Below are positions 44,077 to 53,119 of a DNA stretch of 64,000 bases, piece by piece (position 1 is the stretch's first letter; each line of letters starts with the position of its first letter). The notes under the pieces are model-generated. The model was not told the DNA's origin, did no database searches, and worked only from the letters and a program-made list of their open reading frames with translations. The position numbers and the translations under genes are program-made. Source of the stretch: Emticicia sp. BO119 (lineage in GTDB: Bacteria; Bacteroidota; Bacteroidia; Cytophagales; Spirosomataceae). The DNA lies in NCBI RefSeq assembly GCF_013912375.1, contig NZ_JACETV010000002.1:434001-498000 (forward strand), written 5' to 3'.

Positions 44077-45699
44077 ATGAGGCTAAAAATAACATATCCT
44101 TTAGTCATTGCAGGGATACTAGTCCTATTTGTGTTGAGTACCTGCAAGAACCCTTTAGATGGTTTTCAACTGCTATTCAAGGAACCCATAGAAAAGGCTA
44201 AACTGGAAATTAGGTTTTCCAGTACAACTGGTAAATTGCCAGACAACGTCAGATTAATCATTGCAGGTAAGGATGCGGATAAAATAGTGACTAACCTGAA
44301 TACAAGAAATTTTAAAATTACCAAGGAAGGCCTTATTTTCTTAGCTGTGAATCCTGACATTATACCTTCGGCTCAGGCACCTGTTACCTTTACAGTCGTA
44401 GCGGAAGCCGAGGGGTTTACAAAACTCATTAAGGAATTTACTTTTACCGGTACAGGCAATCAATATTACAGTCCCAGGTTTTTTAGTATCAATACTCCAC
44501 CGGCCGGGGTATCAGTTAATCAATTTACCCTATCGACTACTACACAAGGATCCCTAACAAAACCATCTACTTTAAAAACTGAATCTGCGTCTAAACAGGA
44601 GAATGCATGGGTCATGATCCAAGAAGGAACCGTATTCTTGAATAGTCTGAAGCAACCAATCGCTGGTGAAATGGATTTTGTGATGCATCATTTTGATAAC
44701 CGTTCAGGAGGTGCTTACCTGCCTGAAGGCGGCCTGGCCAGAAACCCTTTCGATCTGAATAATGCCAGTCTGCCGGATGCCTTTAATTTTTCTACCCTCG
44801 CAAGTTTTGCCTTCCTTGAAATAAGTTCTAAACAACAGGAAGTGGCAAGGGCATTTACTAAACCTATGACTATTAATCTTGAATTGAATCCCAATACGGT
44901 GAACCCTGAGACAAAAAGTTTAATAAAAGCAGGAGATACCATACCCTTAATCAGTTATAGTCCCTATACTGGGATCTGGAAAATTGAGGGAAGTTCTACG
45001 ATTATCAAGAATGCCAATACAGGGAAATTGGAATGTCAAGCACAAATCGCCTATCCTGCTTACTGGATCAATGGCTGGCCACGCTGGCTCTGTAAACAAG
45101 GCCCTGCATTTACAATTAAGAGCAATTTTAAAGATGTAGATCTATTGTATTATTGCGTGTTGGTGAATACCAAAACTGGCAATACGATTGCCAGTTATTA
45201 TATCAATCTCAATAATAATGCGGTCTTCAGACTAGGTAATCTACCTAAGGAAATGGAGGAGACCAGACTAAAATTATATAATTACAACCATATCTATGGT
45301 GGGGACCGGACTAAGTCCATCGATGAATCAGTCAATTTTAATATCTGTGAAAGCAAGAATTTCAGTCTGGATGTTACTTCATTGCTTGTGCCTCCAGGGA
45401 TAGAACTTGAATTTGACATTACTTGTCCAAAAGGCAAAAAACTGGATGAAGCCTCTATCCCTTCTCAAATGAAAACGCAGTTCAGTGAGCCTGGTAAAAA
45501 CCAATGGATTAATATGCCTACTATTACCAGAAATGCGACAACGGCTAAAACCTATCTGTTAAGAATTGGTCAGAAATATGATTTAAGGGCGAGTACGGAT
45601 GGAGGGGTAAACTGGCCTTATAAACAAAATAATTATCTGATTGATAAAAAGAAATGGGCTTTTGAAATCCTGGGCGATGAATTGGGCTATTGTAAGTAA
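44077..45699 (+). CDS. Large hypothetical lipoprotein
   Basis: The signal ends in LFVLSTC (lipobox STC) followed by KNPLDG. After that the 540-residue chain is mostly beta: an Ig-like part (KLEIRFSSTTGKLPDNVRLI, then PVTFTVVAEAEGFTKLIKEF) and a central part with GEMDFVMHHFDNRSGGAYLP and PMTINLELNPNTVNP. The end has LRIGQKYDLRASTDGGVNWP. No catalytic motif is seen. The gene lies between the outer-membrane barrel and the initiating glycosyltransferase. It is perhaps a surface or matrix-binding lipoprotein. Confidence 0.65.
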   Translation: MRLKITYPLVIAGILVLFVLSTCKNPLDGFQLLFKEPIEKAKLEIRFSSTTGKLPDNVRLIIAGKDADKIVTNLNTRNFKITKEGLIFLAVNPDIIPSAQAPVTFTVVAEAEGFTKLIKEFTFTGTGNQYYSPRFFSINTPPAGVSVNQFTLSTTTQGSLTKPSTLKTESASKQENAWVMIQEGTVFLNSLKQPIAGEMDFVMHHFDNRSGGAYLPEGGLARNPFDLNNASLPDAFNFSTLASFAFLEISSKQQEVARAFTKPMTINLELNPNTVNPETKSLIKAGDTIPLISYSPYTGIWKIEGSSTIIKNANTGKLECQAQIAYPAYWINGWPRWLCKQGPAFTIKSNFKDVDLLYYCVLVNTKTGNTIASYYINLNNNAVFRLGNLPKEMEETRLKLYNYNHIYGGDRTKSIDESVNFNICESKNFSLDVTSLLVPPGIELEFDITCPKGKKLDEASIPSQMKTQFSEPGKNQWINMPTITRNATTAKTYLLRIGQKYDLRASTDGGVNWPYKQNNYLIDKKKWAFEILGDELGYCK

Positions 45700-45771
45700 T
45701 AAAAATATCCGACGAGAGTCAATTAAATTTTGTAAGTACACCTATTAAGGAAACCTTCCTTTGCAAATACC

Positions 45772-47160
45772 ATGGTTTCAAATGTAAAAAAAATATATCA
45801 TATAAGATTAATAACAGATTCCATCTGTATTATTCTTTGTTTTGGAGCGGCACAAATATTGAGTGGTCGTTCTTTCAGTAACAGAGATTTTTTCCTGTTG
45901 TTTCTTTTATTGGTAAGCTGGTATTTTTCAAGCCGGTATACGGAATTATATGATGAATTCAGGACTGTCAAGTATATTGATGAATTTTTAGTAGTAGTTC
46001 CGAATATCATCGTGCAAGGCGTCACACTTATGATCTATTTATTTCTGATCAATGATCGTATTTTTGCCCGTAAACTGGTTTTTTTGGATATCTTACTGGT
46101 TACGCTGCTAATGACTTTACAAAAATACATGTTCAAAAAAATAAGTTTATTCATCTATGAAAAAGGATACAAAATAAAAAATATCCTGATTGTAGGAACA
46201 GGTGAAAGTGCCATATCGTTCTATAAAATTTTTAGTGATTCTCCTCAATTTGGTTACAAAGTAGTTGGGTTTATTGATGAACATAAGCCTGAATTTCTCA
46301 ATGGCAAGTATAGTGGTAATTTAGCCAGCCTTGAAAGCCTTCTTAAAAAGAAATCCATTCAGGAAGTCATCGTAGCTTTACCAACATTTGATAAATCCTA
46401 TATCGAAAATATTATTCAAATTACTGAAAAGGAAGGCGTAAAGACAAGGATTATTCCCGAATATAGTCAATATGGGTTTAAACAGTATAAATTGGAATTA
46501 TTTGGCGGTAACCCGATTCTTACACTCAGGAAAAATCCCTTAGAAGAGTGGCATTTCAGGTTAATTAAACGATTATTTGATATCGTGTTTAGTCTGGCCG
46601 TCATCATCTTTATTTTCTCCTGGTTAATACCTATTTTAGCCATTCTAATCAAATTGGACTCTAAAGGCCCTGTCTTCTATTTACAGGAGAGGTGGGGGAA
46701 AAATAATCAGAAAATCGTTTGTTTTAAGTTTCGTTCGATGTATAGCGATAGCTCCACCCGTAAACATGATGGGGGGTTCTGGCAAACGGAGAAGGATGAT
46801 CCCAGAATAACCAAAATAGGTAGGTTTTTACGAAGGACCAATTTAGATGAATTGCCTCAGTTCTTTAATGTATTATTGGGGGATATGTCTGTCGTAGGTC
46901 CAAGGCCCCATGCAGTACAACATAATATTGAGAGTAAAGAACAGATTGATAATTATTTATTAAGACACTGGGTAAAGCCCGGCATTACCGGATGGGCACA
47001 AGTAAACGGCTATCGGGGTGAGACCAAGGATATTGTCTTAATGAAAAAACGAGTAGAATTTGATATCTGGTATATCGAGCACTGGGATATCTGGCTTGAT
47101 ATAAAAATTATTACTGCTACTGTTTATAATATGATTAAAGGAGAAATGATGGCTTATTAG
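45772..47160 (+). CDS. Polyprenyl-phosphate glycosyl-1-phosphate transferase (WcaJ type)
   Basis: It starts the repeat unit by moving a sugar-1-phosphate from a nucleotide sugar onto undecaprenyl phosphate. It has four N-terminal membrane helices and a Rossmann-like cytoplasmic domain (ILIVGTGESAISFYKIF, about 135-150). Then comes the catalytic PGT domain: RLIKRLFDIVFSLAVIIFIF, VFYLQERWGKNNQKIVCFKF, RRTNLDELPQFFNVLLGDMS, VVGPRPHA and VKPGITGWAQVNGYRG. At 462 residues it is normal for WcaJ/WbaP. It meets the CpsB-like gene tail to tail with only five bases between the stop codons. Confidence 0.93.
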   Translation: MVSNVKKIYHIRLITDSICIILCFGAAQILSGRSFSNRDFFLLFLLLVSWYFSSRYTELYDEFRTVKYIDEFLVVVPNIIVQGVTLMIYLFLINDRIFARKLVFLDILLVTLLMTLQKYMFKKISLFIYEKGYKIKNILIVGTGESAISFYKIFSDSPQFGYKVVGFIDEHKPEFLNGKYSGNLASLESLLKKKSIQEVIVALPTFDKSYIENIIQITEKEGVKTRIIPEYSQYGFKQYKLELFGGNPILTLRKNPLEEWHFRLIKRLFDIVFSLAVIIFIFSWLIPILAILIKLDSKGPVFYLQERWGKNNQKIVCFKFRSMYSDSSTRKHDGGFWQTEKDDPRITKIGRFLRRTNLDELPQFFNVLLGDMSVVGPRPHAVQHNIESKEQIDNYLLRHWVKPGITGWAQVNGYRGETKDIVLMKKRVEFDIWYIEHWDIWLDIKIITATVYNMIKGEMMAY

Positions 47161-47165
47161 GCCAT

Positions 47166-47903
47166 TTAAAGAGTTTCATTAAGAAACGTTTTCTGCTTTA
47201 ATAATTTCATTATTTTGGAATTCTTTGCTAATTGTTGGAGAGCAAGGAGATGTCTTTCATGATGCAAGTCTGTCCCGACGAAATCTATGAGATCTGCTTC
47301 TAGCAATTTAACAGCCACTTGTTTGACCTCTTTCCCGTAATAACCAATTAAGGATAATAAATTTAATTGCAAAATACATCCGGTATCTTTTAGGTGGGCA
47401 ACCTTGTTCAGATGGCCCCACCAATACCCATATCGTTCGGGATGCGCCATAATCGGACGATATCCCTGTGTTTTGAGTGTAAAAATGATTTCGCTTAAAT
47501 TAGGTGGGGGAGCAATAAAGGATATTTCGATTAACACATATTTTTTCTCGCCAAAGCATAAAATTTCTTTCTGCTGAAGAATATTTTCAAAGGCTTCGTC
47601 TAATAAGTATTCTGCTGCAGCTTCCAGAACTATATCGATATTTTGGGCTTGTAACGCTTCCTGAACTTCTTTTAAACCCTGATGAATGGTTTGAGGAGTA
47701 TTGGGATAAATACCTGCCTTTACATGAGGAGTGGTAATTAATTTTTTATAACCCAATTTATGTAACTCTTGTATATACTGAATTGTATCTTTCATTGCCT
47801 GAGAGCCATCATCTATTCCAGGAATTAAATGCGAATGAATATCTGTTTTTAAGAATGAAAAGGCATCAGTAAGTGTTTTTCCTCCACTAAAAAAAGAAAA
47901 CAT
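47166..47903 (-). CDS. CpsB/YwqE-like tyrosine-protein phosphatase (PHP domain)
   Basis: Metal-dependent phosphatases of this family remove phosphate from Wzc-type kinases and so control capsule length. The motifs are DIHSHLIPGIDDGSQAMKDT (the PHP H-x-H metal site), KKLITTPHVKAGIYPNT, AAAEYLLDEAFE, VLIEISFIAPPPNL, YRPIMAHPERYGYW and DFVGTDLHHERH. The length of 245 residues is normal. It is on the opposite strand to the operon, separated from the export gene by about 290 bases without a gene. Its substrate is likely the tyrosine tail of the Wzc-like protein. Confidence 0.9.
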   Translation of the reverse strand: MFSFFSGGKTLTDAFSFLKTDIHSHLIPGIDDGSQAMKDTIQYIQELHKLGYKKLITTPHVKAGIYPNTPQTIHQGLKEVQEALQAQNIDIVLEAAAEYLLDEAFENILQQKEILCFGEKKYVLIEISFIAPPPNLSEIIFTLKTQGYRPIMAHPERYGYWWGHLNKVAHLKDTGCILQLNLLSLIGYYGKEVKQVAVKLLEADLIDFVGTDLHHERHLLALQQLAKNSKIMKLLKQKTFLNETL

Positions 47904-48192
47904 GTAAGCTAAATTTTATATGATAATAAGATTATTGAATTGGCCAATCAAGCAAAATAATTTGTCTTTAATTTAAGCCATTTATCGTTCTTCATTTCAG
48001 ACAAATGTACGATAATCTTTCTTGAATTAATTTATTTTTTGAGTAGAACCTCCTCCTAACTTGTATGCACTGGTACACAATACTTTATCAAATGAATTGT
48101 TCAGAAGCCTATAAAGCAAAACGAGCTACAAACAGCTGCCAGTAACTCGTTAAGCAAATTAATATTTTATTTTTGAATAACTCAGGTTATAG

Positions 48193-49038
48193 TTACTTAA
48201 AAATCAAAGTAAGGATTAATGCTGCCGTTGTAACAATACCTGTATAAATAGGAATTAATTGCAGATTCTGGATCCTTTGGTCTGTATAAGTGACCTTCCC
48301 CTTATTAATATCAATATAAATGACATCGTTGTTTCGGATATAATAGTAAGGGGAATTAAAAAAATCCCGTTTCGTTAAGTCTATTTTAACCACTTCTCGC
48401 TTGTCTCCTGTGGTACGAATCAACGTCACATTTTTTCGTAAACCATAAATGGTTAAATCTCCGGCCATACCAATCGCTTCTGGCAAAGTAGTATGATCAT
48501 CCAGTAAATTAAACACAGCAGGACGATTGACTTCACCTATAATGGTAAATTTATGATTTAAGAAACGCACATTAACCGTCGGTTCTTTTAAAAACTTCAA
48601 AAGTTTGCTTTTGATACTGTCAGCCGATTGTTCTAAGGTCATCCCTTTTATCTGAATAGAGCCGACTAAAGGCATATCAATATTTCCCTGAGGAGAGACT
48701 AAATAACCTAAAGGTTGATTACGTCCCATTCCACCACCACTATTAACCCCAGGAAAACTGGTAGTGGTGAGTGGATTAATATTGGGGAAATTAAAAATGA
48801 CATTTGACTCCTCACTTAAACTACTCACGGTAACAGCTAAGATGTCGTCCGGCTGAATGAGCGTAACCTGTGGGGTAATGGAAGGAAGTGTTTGGTAGGA
48901 GAGTGAATCGTCACTTTGAAAATAAGTTATATCCTTAGTCGTTACCCGGACACATGAGGAAGCGAAGAAAAGCACACCACTAAAAAAAAGTAACGCAATA
49001 AATACCCGCATGGTAGATGATAGTCTGTTAGACAACAT
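48193..49038 (-). CDS. wza: Wza-like polysaccharide export lipoprotein
   Basis: The signal peptide ends in FFASSC (Cys 29) and the next residues are VRVTTKD. The poly-export domain follows: LIQPDDILAVTVSSL, LGYLVSPQGNIDMPLVGSIQ, KGMTLEQSADSIKSKLLKFL, then an SLBB segment, FTIIGEVNRPAVFNL, ATIYGLR-like DLTIYGLRKNVTLIR and YIRNNDVIYID. The C-terminus is a single hydrophobic helix (LIPIYTGIVTTAALILTLIF), typical of the Bacteroidota form. It would form the outer-membrane channel that pairs with the Wzc-like protein. A second ATG nine codons in is also a possible start. It is encoded 28 kb away from wzc and in the opposite direction. Confidence 0.92.
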   Translation of the reverse strand: MLSNRLSSTMRVFIALLFFSGVLFFASSCVRVTTKDITYFQSDDSLSYQTLPSITPQVTLIQPDDILAVTVSSLSEESNVIFNFPNINPLTTTSFPGVNSGGGMGRNQPLGYLVSPQGNIDMPLVGSIQIKGMTLEQSADSIKSKLLKFLKEPTVNVRFLNHKFTIIGEVNRPAVFNLLDDHTTLPEAIGMAGDLTIYGLRKNVTLIRTTGDKREVVKIDLTKRDFFNSPYYYIRNNDVIYIDINKGKVTYTDQRIQNLQLIPIYTGIVTTAALILTLIFK

Positions 49039-49534
49039 AAAATAAGAGATAAAGAATTAGTTAAAAGTTAGTATCAGTATATGAATAATTAATGGTAAAG
49101 GACTTTAATTTTTGCTCATTGCAGATACCTACAAATTTAAAAGAAAGTTTCCTAATTTTAACAGTATGGGATACAATTTAACGAAGTATTTTCTTGGGTC
49201 CAATTCGGCTTTTTAAATTTTCCAAGTACCGGAAAGGTCTATGGTAAGAATGAGTTTAACCACTTTCTTAGCGCTCCAGAAGGTAGTTTGTAACATAAAA
49301 ATAATAATAAAAAAGATATATAGATATTATCCGTAGATCTAGTCAGAAATTGGCAATGCTACCGTTCGGTAAGTTTAAGATTAAAAAAAAATTAGAATTG
49401 TAAAAAAAAGATACAATAGGTAAGAAAATTAGTCATATTTGCTTATGATTTAAGAGAGAGACAGAACCGGAGTATCTGATAGCTATAAACATTCTCTTTT
49501 TCTCAATGAACAATTTTATACGTAACTACAACTT
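49039..49534. other. Divergent spacer upstream of wza and the small membrane protein
   Basis: No gene. On the minus strand TAAATTTG (plus-strand 49132-49139) fits the -7 consensus for the wza gene, with no convincing -33 partner. Confidence 0.4.
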
Positions 49535-49768
49535 ATGAAAATAGAGAGAATAGTTCGCTTGATAATAGGATCTATTTTTTATGCTTTATTAGCCCTTACG
49601 TTAATCATTATTTCCCCGGTTATCTTTCCGCTGATTGTCATGGAAGCCGTAAAATTTATTAAACTTATAATTAATGCCTTAAGACAGAAACCATTAGTTA
49701 AAAAAAAGATAAACGTGGATTTCGAATTGAATAAAGAATCCATTAACAATATTACATTGAATTTATAA
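49535..49768 (+). CDS. Small membrane protein, paralogue of the one at 62.4 kb
   Basis: A 77-residue protein with one long hydrophobic segment, IVRLIIGSIFYALLALTLII followed by ISPVIFPLIVMEAV, then a basic stretch (RQKPLVKKK). It is clearly related to the 72-residue protein encoded at 62351-62569, which has IARLLVGCIFYILLALTILI followed by ISPFIFAVMI. No family name is known to me. The gene lies alone between wza and the GDP-mannose epimerase homologue and is followed closely by a promoter-like block and a hairpin that has a twin next to the paralogue. Confidence 0.65.
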   Translation: MKIERIVRLIIGSIFYALLALTLIIISPVIFPLIVMEAVKFIKLIINALRQKPLVKKKINVDFELNKESINNITLNL

Positions 49769-49790
49769 GAATAATTTTAGTTTATATTTT
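49757..49790 (+). promoter_or_regulatory. Promoter-like block A, shared with the 62.2 kb locus
   Basis: TTG at 49757 and TATATTTT at 49783 are 23 bases apart. The same elements with the same spacing occur at 62205-62238, and agtttatattt.tagacta.gatt is shared. It overlaps the end of the small membrane gene. Confidence 0.35.
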
Positions 49791-49810
49791 TAGACTATGA
49801 TTTTAAGTGC

Positions 49811-49838
49811 AAAAAGTCCGACATAATCGGACTTTTTT
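49811..49838 (+). terminator. Strong hairpin with T run
   Basis: aaaaagtccga pairs with tcggacttttt around a five-base loop and runs into T. It terminates the small membrane gene, or a very short RNA started by the promoter-like block just before it. Confidence 0.8.
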
Positions 49839-49994
49839 GTTGGAATAGGAAAGGGGTCTAAGTCTCTATGAATAGACGATCAGCTTTAATCATATAAATA
49901 TAAGTAAGAACCCATACATAGATGATAAGGATAAAAAGAAATGACTGAACGTTAATTCAGCCATCTTTAACTTTAAGCACTGAATGATCAATCC

Positions 49995-50972
49995 TTATAC
50001 CAGTTCTGCTACCTCTATGTTGGCTTGCTCAGCAATCCATTGATAAGTTTTGGTGATACCTTCTCTTAATGATTGGGATGGTGCCCAACCTAATTTCTCC
50101 TGAATCAAGGCATTGTCTGAGTTACGACCACGAACACCTTGTGGACCGGGAATATTTTTAATGGTTATTTTCTTACCCGAAATCTCAGCAATCATTTTAG
50201 CGAAATCGTTGATAGAAATCATTTCTTCAGAGCCGATATTCACCGGGCCAGAGAAATCAGATTCCATCAAACGGCGTACACCCTCAACACATTCATCCAC
50301 ATATAAAAATGACCGGGTTTGTTTGCCATCTCCCCAGATTTCGATAGTACCGCCATCTTCTGCCTCAATTACTTTACGGCAGATAGCAGCAGGTGCTTTT
50401 TCTTTGCCACCTTTCCAGGTACCTTGCGGGCCAAAGATATTATGAAAACGAGCTACTTTTACTGTGATACCCAGGTTACGTTGGTAAGTAAGATAAAGAC
50501 GTTCGCTGAATAGTTTCTCCCAACCATATTCGCTATCCGGTGCAGCAGGATAAGCAGATTCTTCTGAACATTTAGGATTTTCAGGGTCAAGCTGATTGTA
50601 TTCAGGATACATACAAGCCGACGACGAATAGAATATTTTTTTCACACCTGCCTGTTGTGCGGCATGTAACATATGCAGATTACAGAGTGCTGAATTGTGC
50701 ATAACTGCTGCATCGTTTTCACCTGTAAAAATATATCCTGCACCACCCATATCAGCCGCTAATTGATATACTTCATCAAATCCGCCTTCTAAAACATTTT
50801 TACAAACTACCGGATCTGTCAAATCACCTATCACAAAATCATCCGCATTCCGATTGTCGTATTCATTATATTTTAAATCTACTCCTCTTACCCAATAACC
50901 TTCACTCTTTAAGCGATTAACCAAATGGCCTCCGATAAAACCACCTGCTCCACATACTAATGCTCTTTTCAT
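49995..50972 (-). CDS. GDP-mannose 3,5-epimerase homologue
   Basis: The sequence is strikingly close to plant-type GDP-mannose 3,5-epimerase (GME): CGAGGFIGGHLVNRLKSEGY, VYQLAADMGGAGYIFTGEND, KIFYSSSACMYPEYNQLDPE, YGWEKLFSERLY (Tyr-x-x-x-Lys), RFHNIFGPQGTWKGGKEKAP, IWGDGKQTRSFLYVDECVEG, VNIGSEEMISINDFAKMIAE and GPQGVRGRNSDNALIQEKLG. The GTWKGG..KAPAA and GVRGRNSDN blocks are GME hallmarks. The enzyme turns GDP-mannose into GDP-L-galactose or GDP-L-gulose. At 325 residues it is a little shorter than the plant enzyme. With ManC, Gmd and Fcl it suggests several GDP-mannose-derived sugars. Confidence 0.88.
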   Translation of the reverse strand: MKRALVCGAGGFIGGHLVNRLKSEGYWVRGVDLKYNEYDNRNADDFVIGDLTDPVVCKNVLEGGFDEVYQLAADMGGAGYIFTGENDAAVMHNSALCNLHMLHAAQQAGVKKIFYSSSACMYPEYNQLDPENPKCSEESAYPAAPDSEYGWEKLFSERLYLTYQRNLGITVKVARFHNIFGPQGTWKGGKEKAPAAICRKVIEAEDGGTIEIWGDGKQTRSFLYVDECVEGVRRLMESDFSGPVNIGSEEMISINDFAKMIAEISGKKITIKNIPGPQGVRGRNSDNALIQEKLGWAPSQSLREGITKTYQWIAEQANIEVAELV

Positions 50973-51839
50973 AGAAATAATTGATGCGATTAAGTTATAA
51001 AATAATTATCTGAATAAAACACAAATTTAATAAACACTACCGTATAAAAAAAAATAGTGTCCGGTAGATTTATACTATGAATCTATATTTATCTTTGTGC
51101 GCCATTTCAATAGATATCTTTTATTTGCCATATTTTGTCGAGAGGATTTTGGTTAAACACTAACTAAAAAGTTAAAGATGGTTTGATGATGAATTGTTTT
51201 GCGGACTTTAAAATCTTCATAGAGGCCTGTCAGGTCTGTTGGGTGCTAAAAACATGTAAGATAGAAATTTAAACAGATGATTTAAATCAGGAAGTGGGCC
51301 ATTCAAAGGCATTGTATGATTTAAGTAAATAATCAACTACTGAAGTTTCTCAGATAGCTTTAACCTTCTAGGATGAAGCCCGAAATAGACTTCTATGTAG
51401 ATTCAAATAGTTGGATAAACCATATAAAATGTTGTGCTATTACTACCGAAAAGTCATGCCTGAGAAGTCCCTTAATAGATGATTCAATCGAGAATAGGAT
51501 TAAATACTTATTATCTTTTTTAGGTATAAACCATTCTATACTAATGCCTAACAATTATACTTGTCAGAGACTTATTTTAAATGTATTTATTGCATTTGGT
51601 AGTCGATGCAATACAGGCTATGGCTAGACAATAACCTTTATTTTCTAAATAAGAATATAATTATTCCTGCATTTATTGATATCTATTATATAATGTAGCA
51701 TATTCTTATTGCATTATTCCAATTTAGTTAGTAGCTTATGAGCTTTTAGCTACTTTGGATACAACGAAACTTTATAACTGTAAGCTATCTATGTGCTGAT
51801 AGTTTCTATGATTGACAGGTAAGACCAAAGTAAATTAAT
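50973..51839. other. Long spacer upstream of the GDP-mannose epimerase homologue
   Basis: Minus-strand TAAATTTG (plus 51022-51029) may be the -7 box for the epimerase gene. TATCTTTG at 51091 could be a plus-strand -7 box. A plus-strand open frame at 51373-51627 (84 codons, start MKPEIDFYVDSNSWINHIKC) has no recognised family and no clear coding signs; it may be a small gene or chance. Confidence 0.4.
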
Positions 51840-52439
51840 ATGGAAATTACGTATAAGCAATATCCTTTATTAGCATATACCTCAATTAGTAAAAAAAATA
51901 TTCCTGATGAACTGGTAATAGGTGCGGTGAGTAAGAAAATGATCGAAAAGATTCTTTCGCATAAGGGCTATACTCATTTTTTTTTCTTGCTAGGGACTTT
52001 AAAGCATAAAAATTATCAACCTGCTAATTATTTTTTAAGCCAAAAAATTCAAAATCTTCTTTTGAATGAGGAAAGGTGCAGACATGCCTCTCTAATGGAG
52101 TTTTCAAAAAAAAGCCATACCCGATATGGGTGTATTTTGATGGAAGATGATTATAGCTGTGTCTATATCTGTTTGAGTAAAAAAGATGCCTTCTACCTGA
52201 AAGGCCTCGATGATTCCTATATTGGGGTAGGATACTACAAAAAGAATATTTTGATTGGATTTGAAGAGGGAATCATTGTAGGTGATTCTATAATTCTTCA
52301 AGCCAATGGTATTTATCCTAAGGAAGCAAATGAGTTAGATTACCTGACATTTTGTATCACTACTTTGGGCTATGCGATTAACAATAGTTATATACTTGAT
52401 ATTCATGAAGGGGATGAAAAAATTTTTATGTTAAAGTAA
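51840..52439 (+). CDS. Hypothetical cytoplasmic protein, 199 aa
   Basis: No signal peptide, no membrane helix and no known motif were found. The sequence mixes predicted strands and helices (MEITYKQYPLLAYTSISKKN, then RYGCILMEDDYSCVYICLSK, then LIGFEEGIIVGDSIILQANG). The start at ATG 51840 is the first in frame after a long AT-rich spacer. It is followed after 90 bases by a secreted helical protein and may be co-transcribed with it. No function is assigned. Confidence 0.6.
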   Translation: MEITYKQYPLLAYTSISKKNIPDELVIGAVSKKMIEKILSHKGYTHFFFLLGTLKHKNYQPANYFLSQKIQNLLLNEERCRHASLMEFSKKSHTRYGCILMEDDYSCVYICLSKKDAFYLKGLDDSYIGVGYYKKNILIGFEEGIIVGDSIILQANGIYPKEANELDYLTFCITTLGYAINNSYILDIHEGDEKIFMLK

Positions 52440-52528
52440 AATGATTTACGTTATAAATTGAATAAAAAACACAGCAACTGATTATTCAGCAATAAATTAA
52501 TAAAAACAATTGACCAAAAAAGTAACCA

Positions 52529-53119
52529 ATGAAAAAGTATGTCTTGATAGGCGTTATTGCCTTGTTTTTGCTTGAATCAACACAGAAAGTATTTGCACAA
52601 AGAGAAACGTTAGCAGATTTGTTAGAAAAGACTATTGTCCTTTCAGAAAATGCTAAAACCAATGAATTAAAAGAAGCACTTGTATCGGCAAGTTTTGCAC
52701 TGGAGAACGAGGCTTATACGAGAGGAAATGAAATGAAACCCCAATTATTGAAGCAAGCGAAAATATTAAAAGATTTTATTCCCATGGCCTCAGAAGGCAC
52801 ATTGAAAACAGAAGCATTAAGTAGCGTTGTCAATACCACCAGATTATTACTTGGGGCTAACCGTATAAATAATCTATTAGAAGACGGGAAAGATGGACTC
52901 TTAGGAAATGCGAAAGAGATTACTGATAGTATCAATCTTTTACAAGCAGGCAAGTCAGTTTTGGAGGATGAAAAACAGCAAAGATTAAATGATTTATTAG
53001 CGGATGTGTCAAAAATAGTCAAGCAGTTGGATGGGAAAGAGGGTAATGCTAAAAATGCTGCCTCATCTGCGAAGAAAACCTTGGAGAAAATAGTACATTT
53101 AGTGAAGGAAACTATTTAA
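52529..53119 (+). CDS. Secreted helical protein, 196 aa
   Basis: It starts with a signal peptide (MKKYVLIGVIALFLLESTQK, cleaved near VFAQ). The mature protein is nearly all helical and highly charged: LADLLEKTIVLSENAKTNEL, ENEAYTRGNEMKPQLLKQAK, and a C-terminal stretch with repeated Lys and Ala (GNAKNAASSAKKTLEKIVHL). Periplasmic or surface location is likely. It has no recognised domain and no enzymatic motif. Confidence 0.65.
   Translation: MKKYVLIGVIALFLLESTQKVFAQRETLADLLEKTIVLSENAKTNELKEALVSASFALENEAYTRGNEMKPQLLKQAKILKDFIPMASEGTLKTEALSSVVNTTRLLLGANRINNLLEDGKDGLLGNAKEITDSINLLQAGKSVLEDEKQQRLNDLLADVSKIVKQLDGKEGNAKNAASSAKKTLEKIVHLVKETI

Noticed and set aside
51373-51627. 84-codon frame considered as a gene
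   Set aside because: An ATG with a weak AGG before it, but no domain or paralogue; kept only as a note in the spacer entry.
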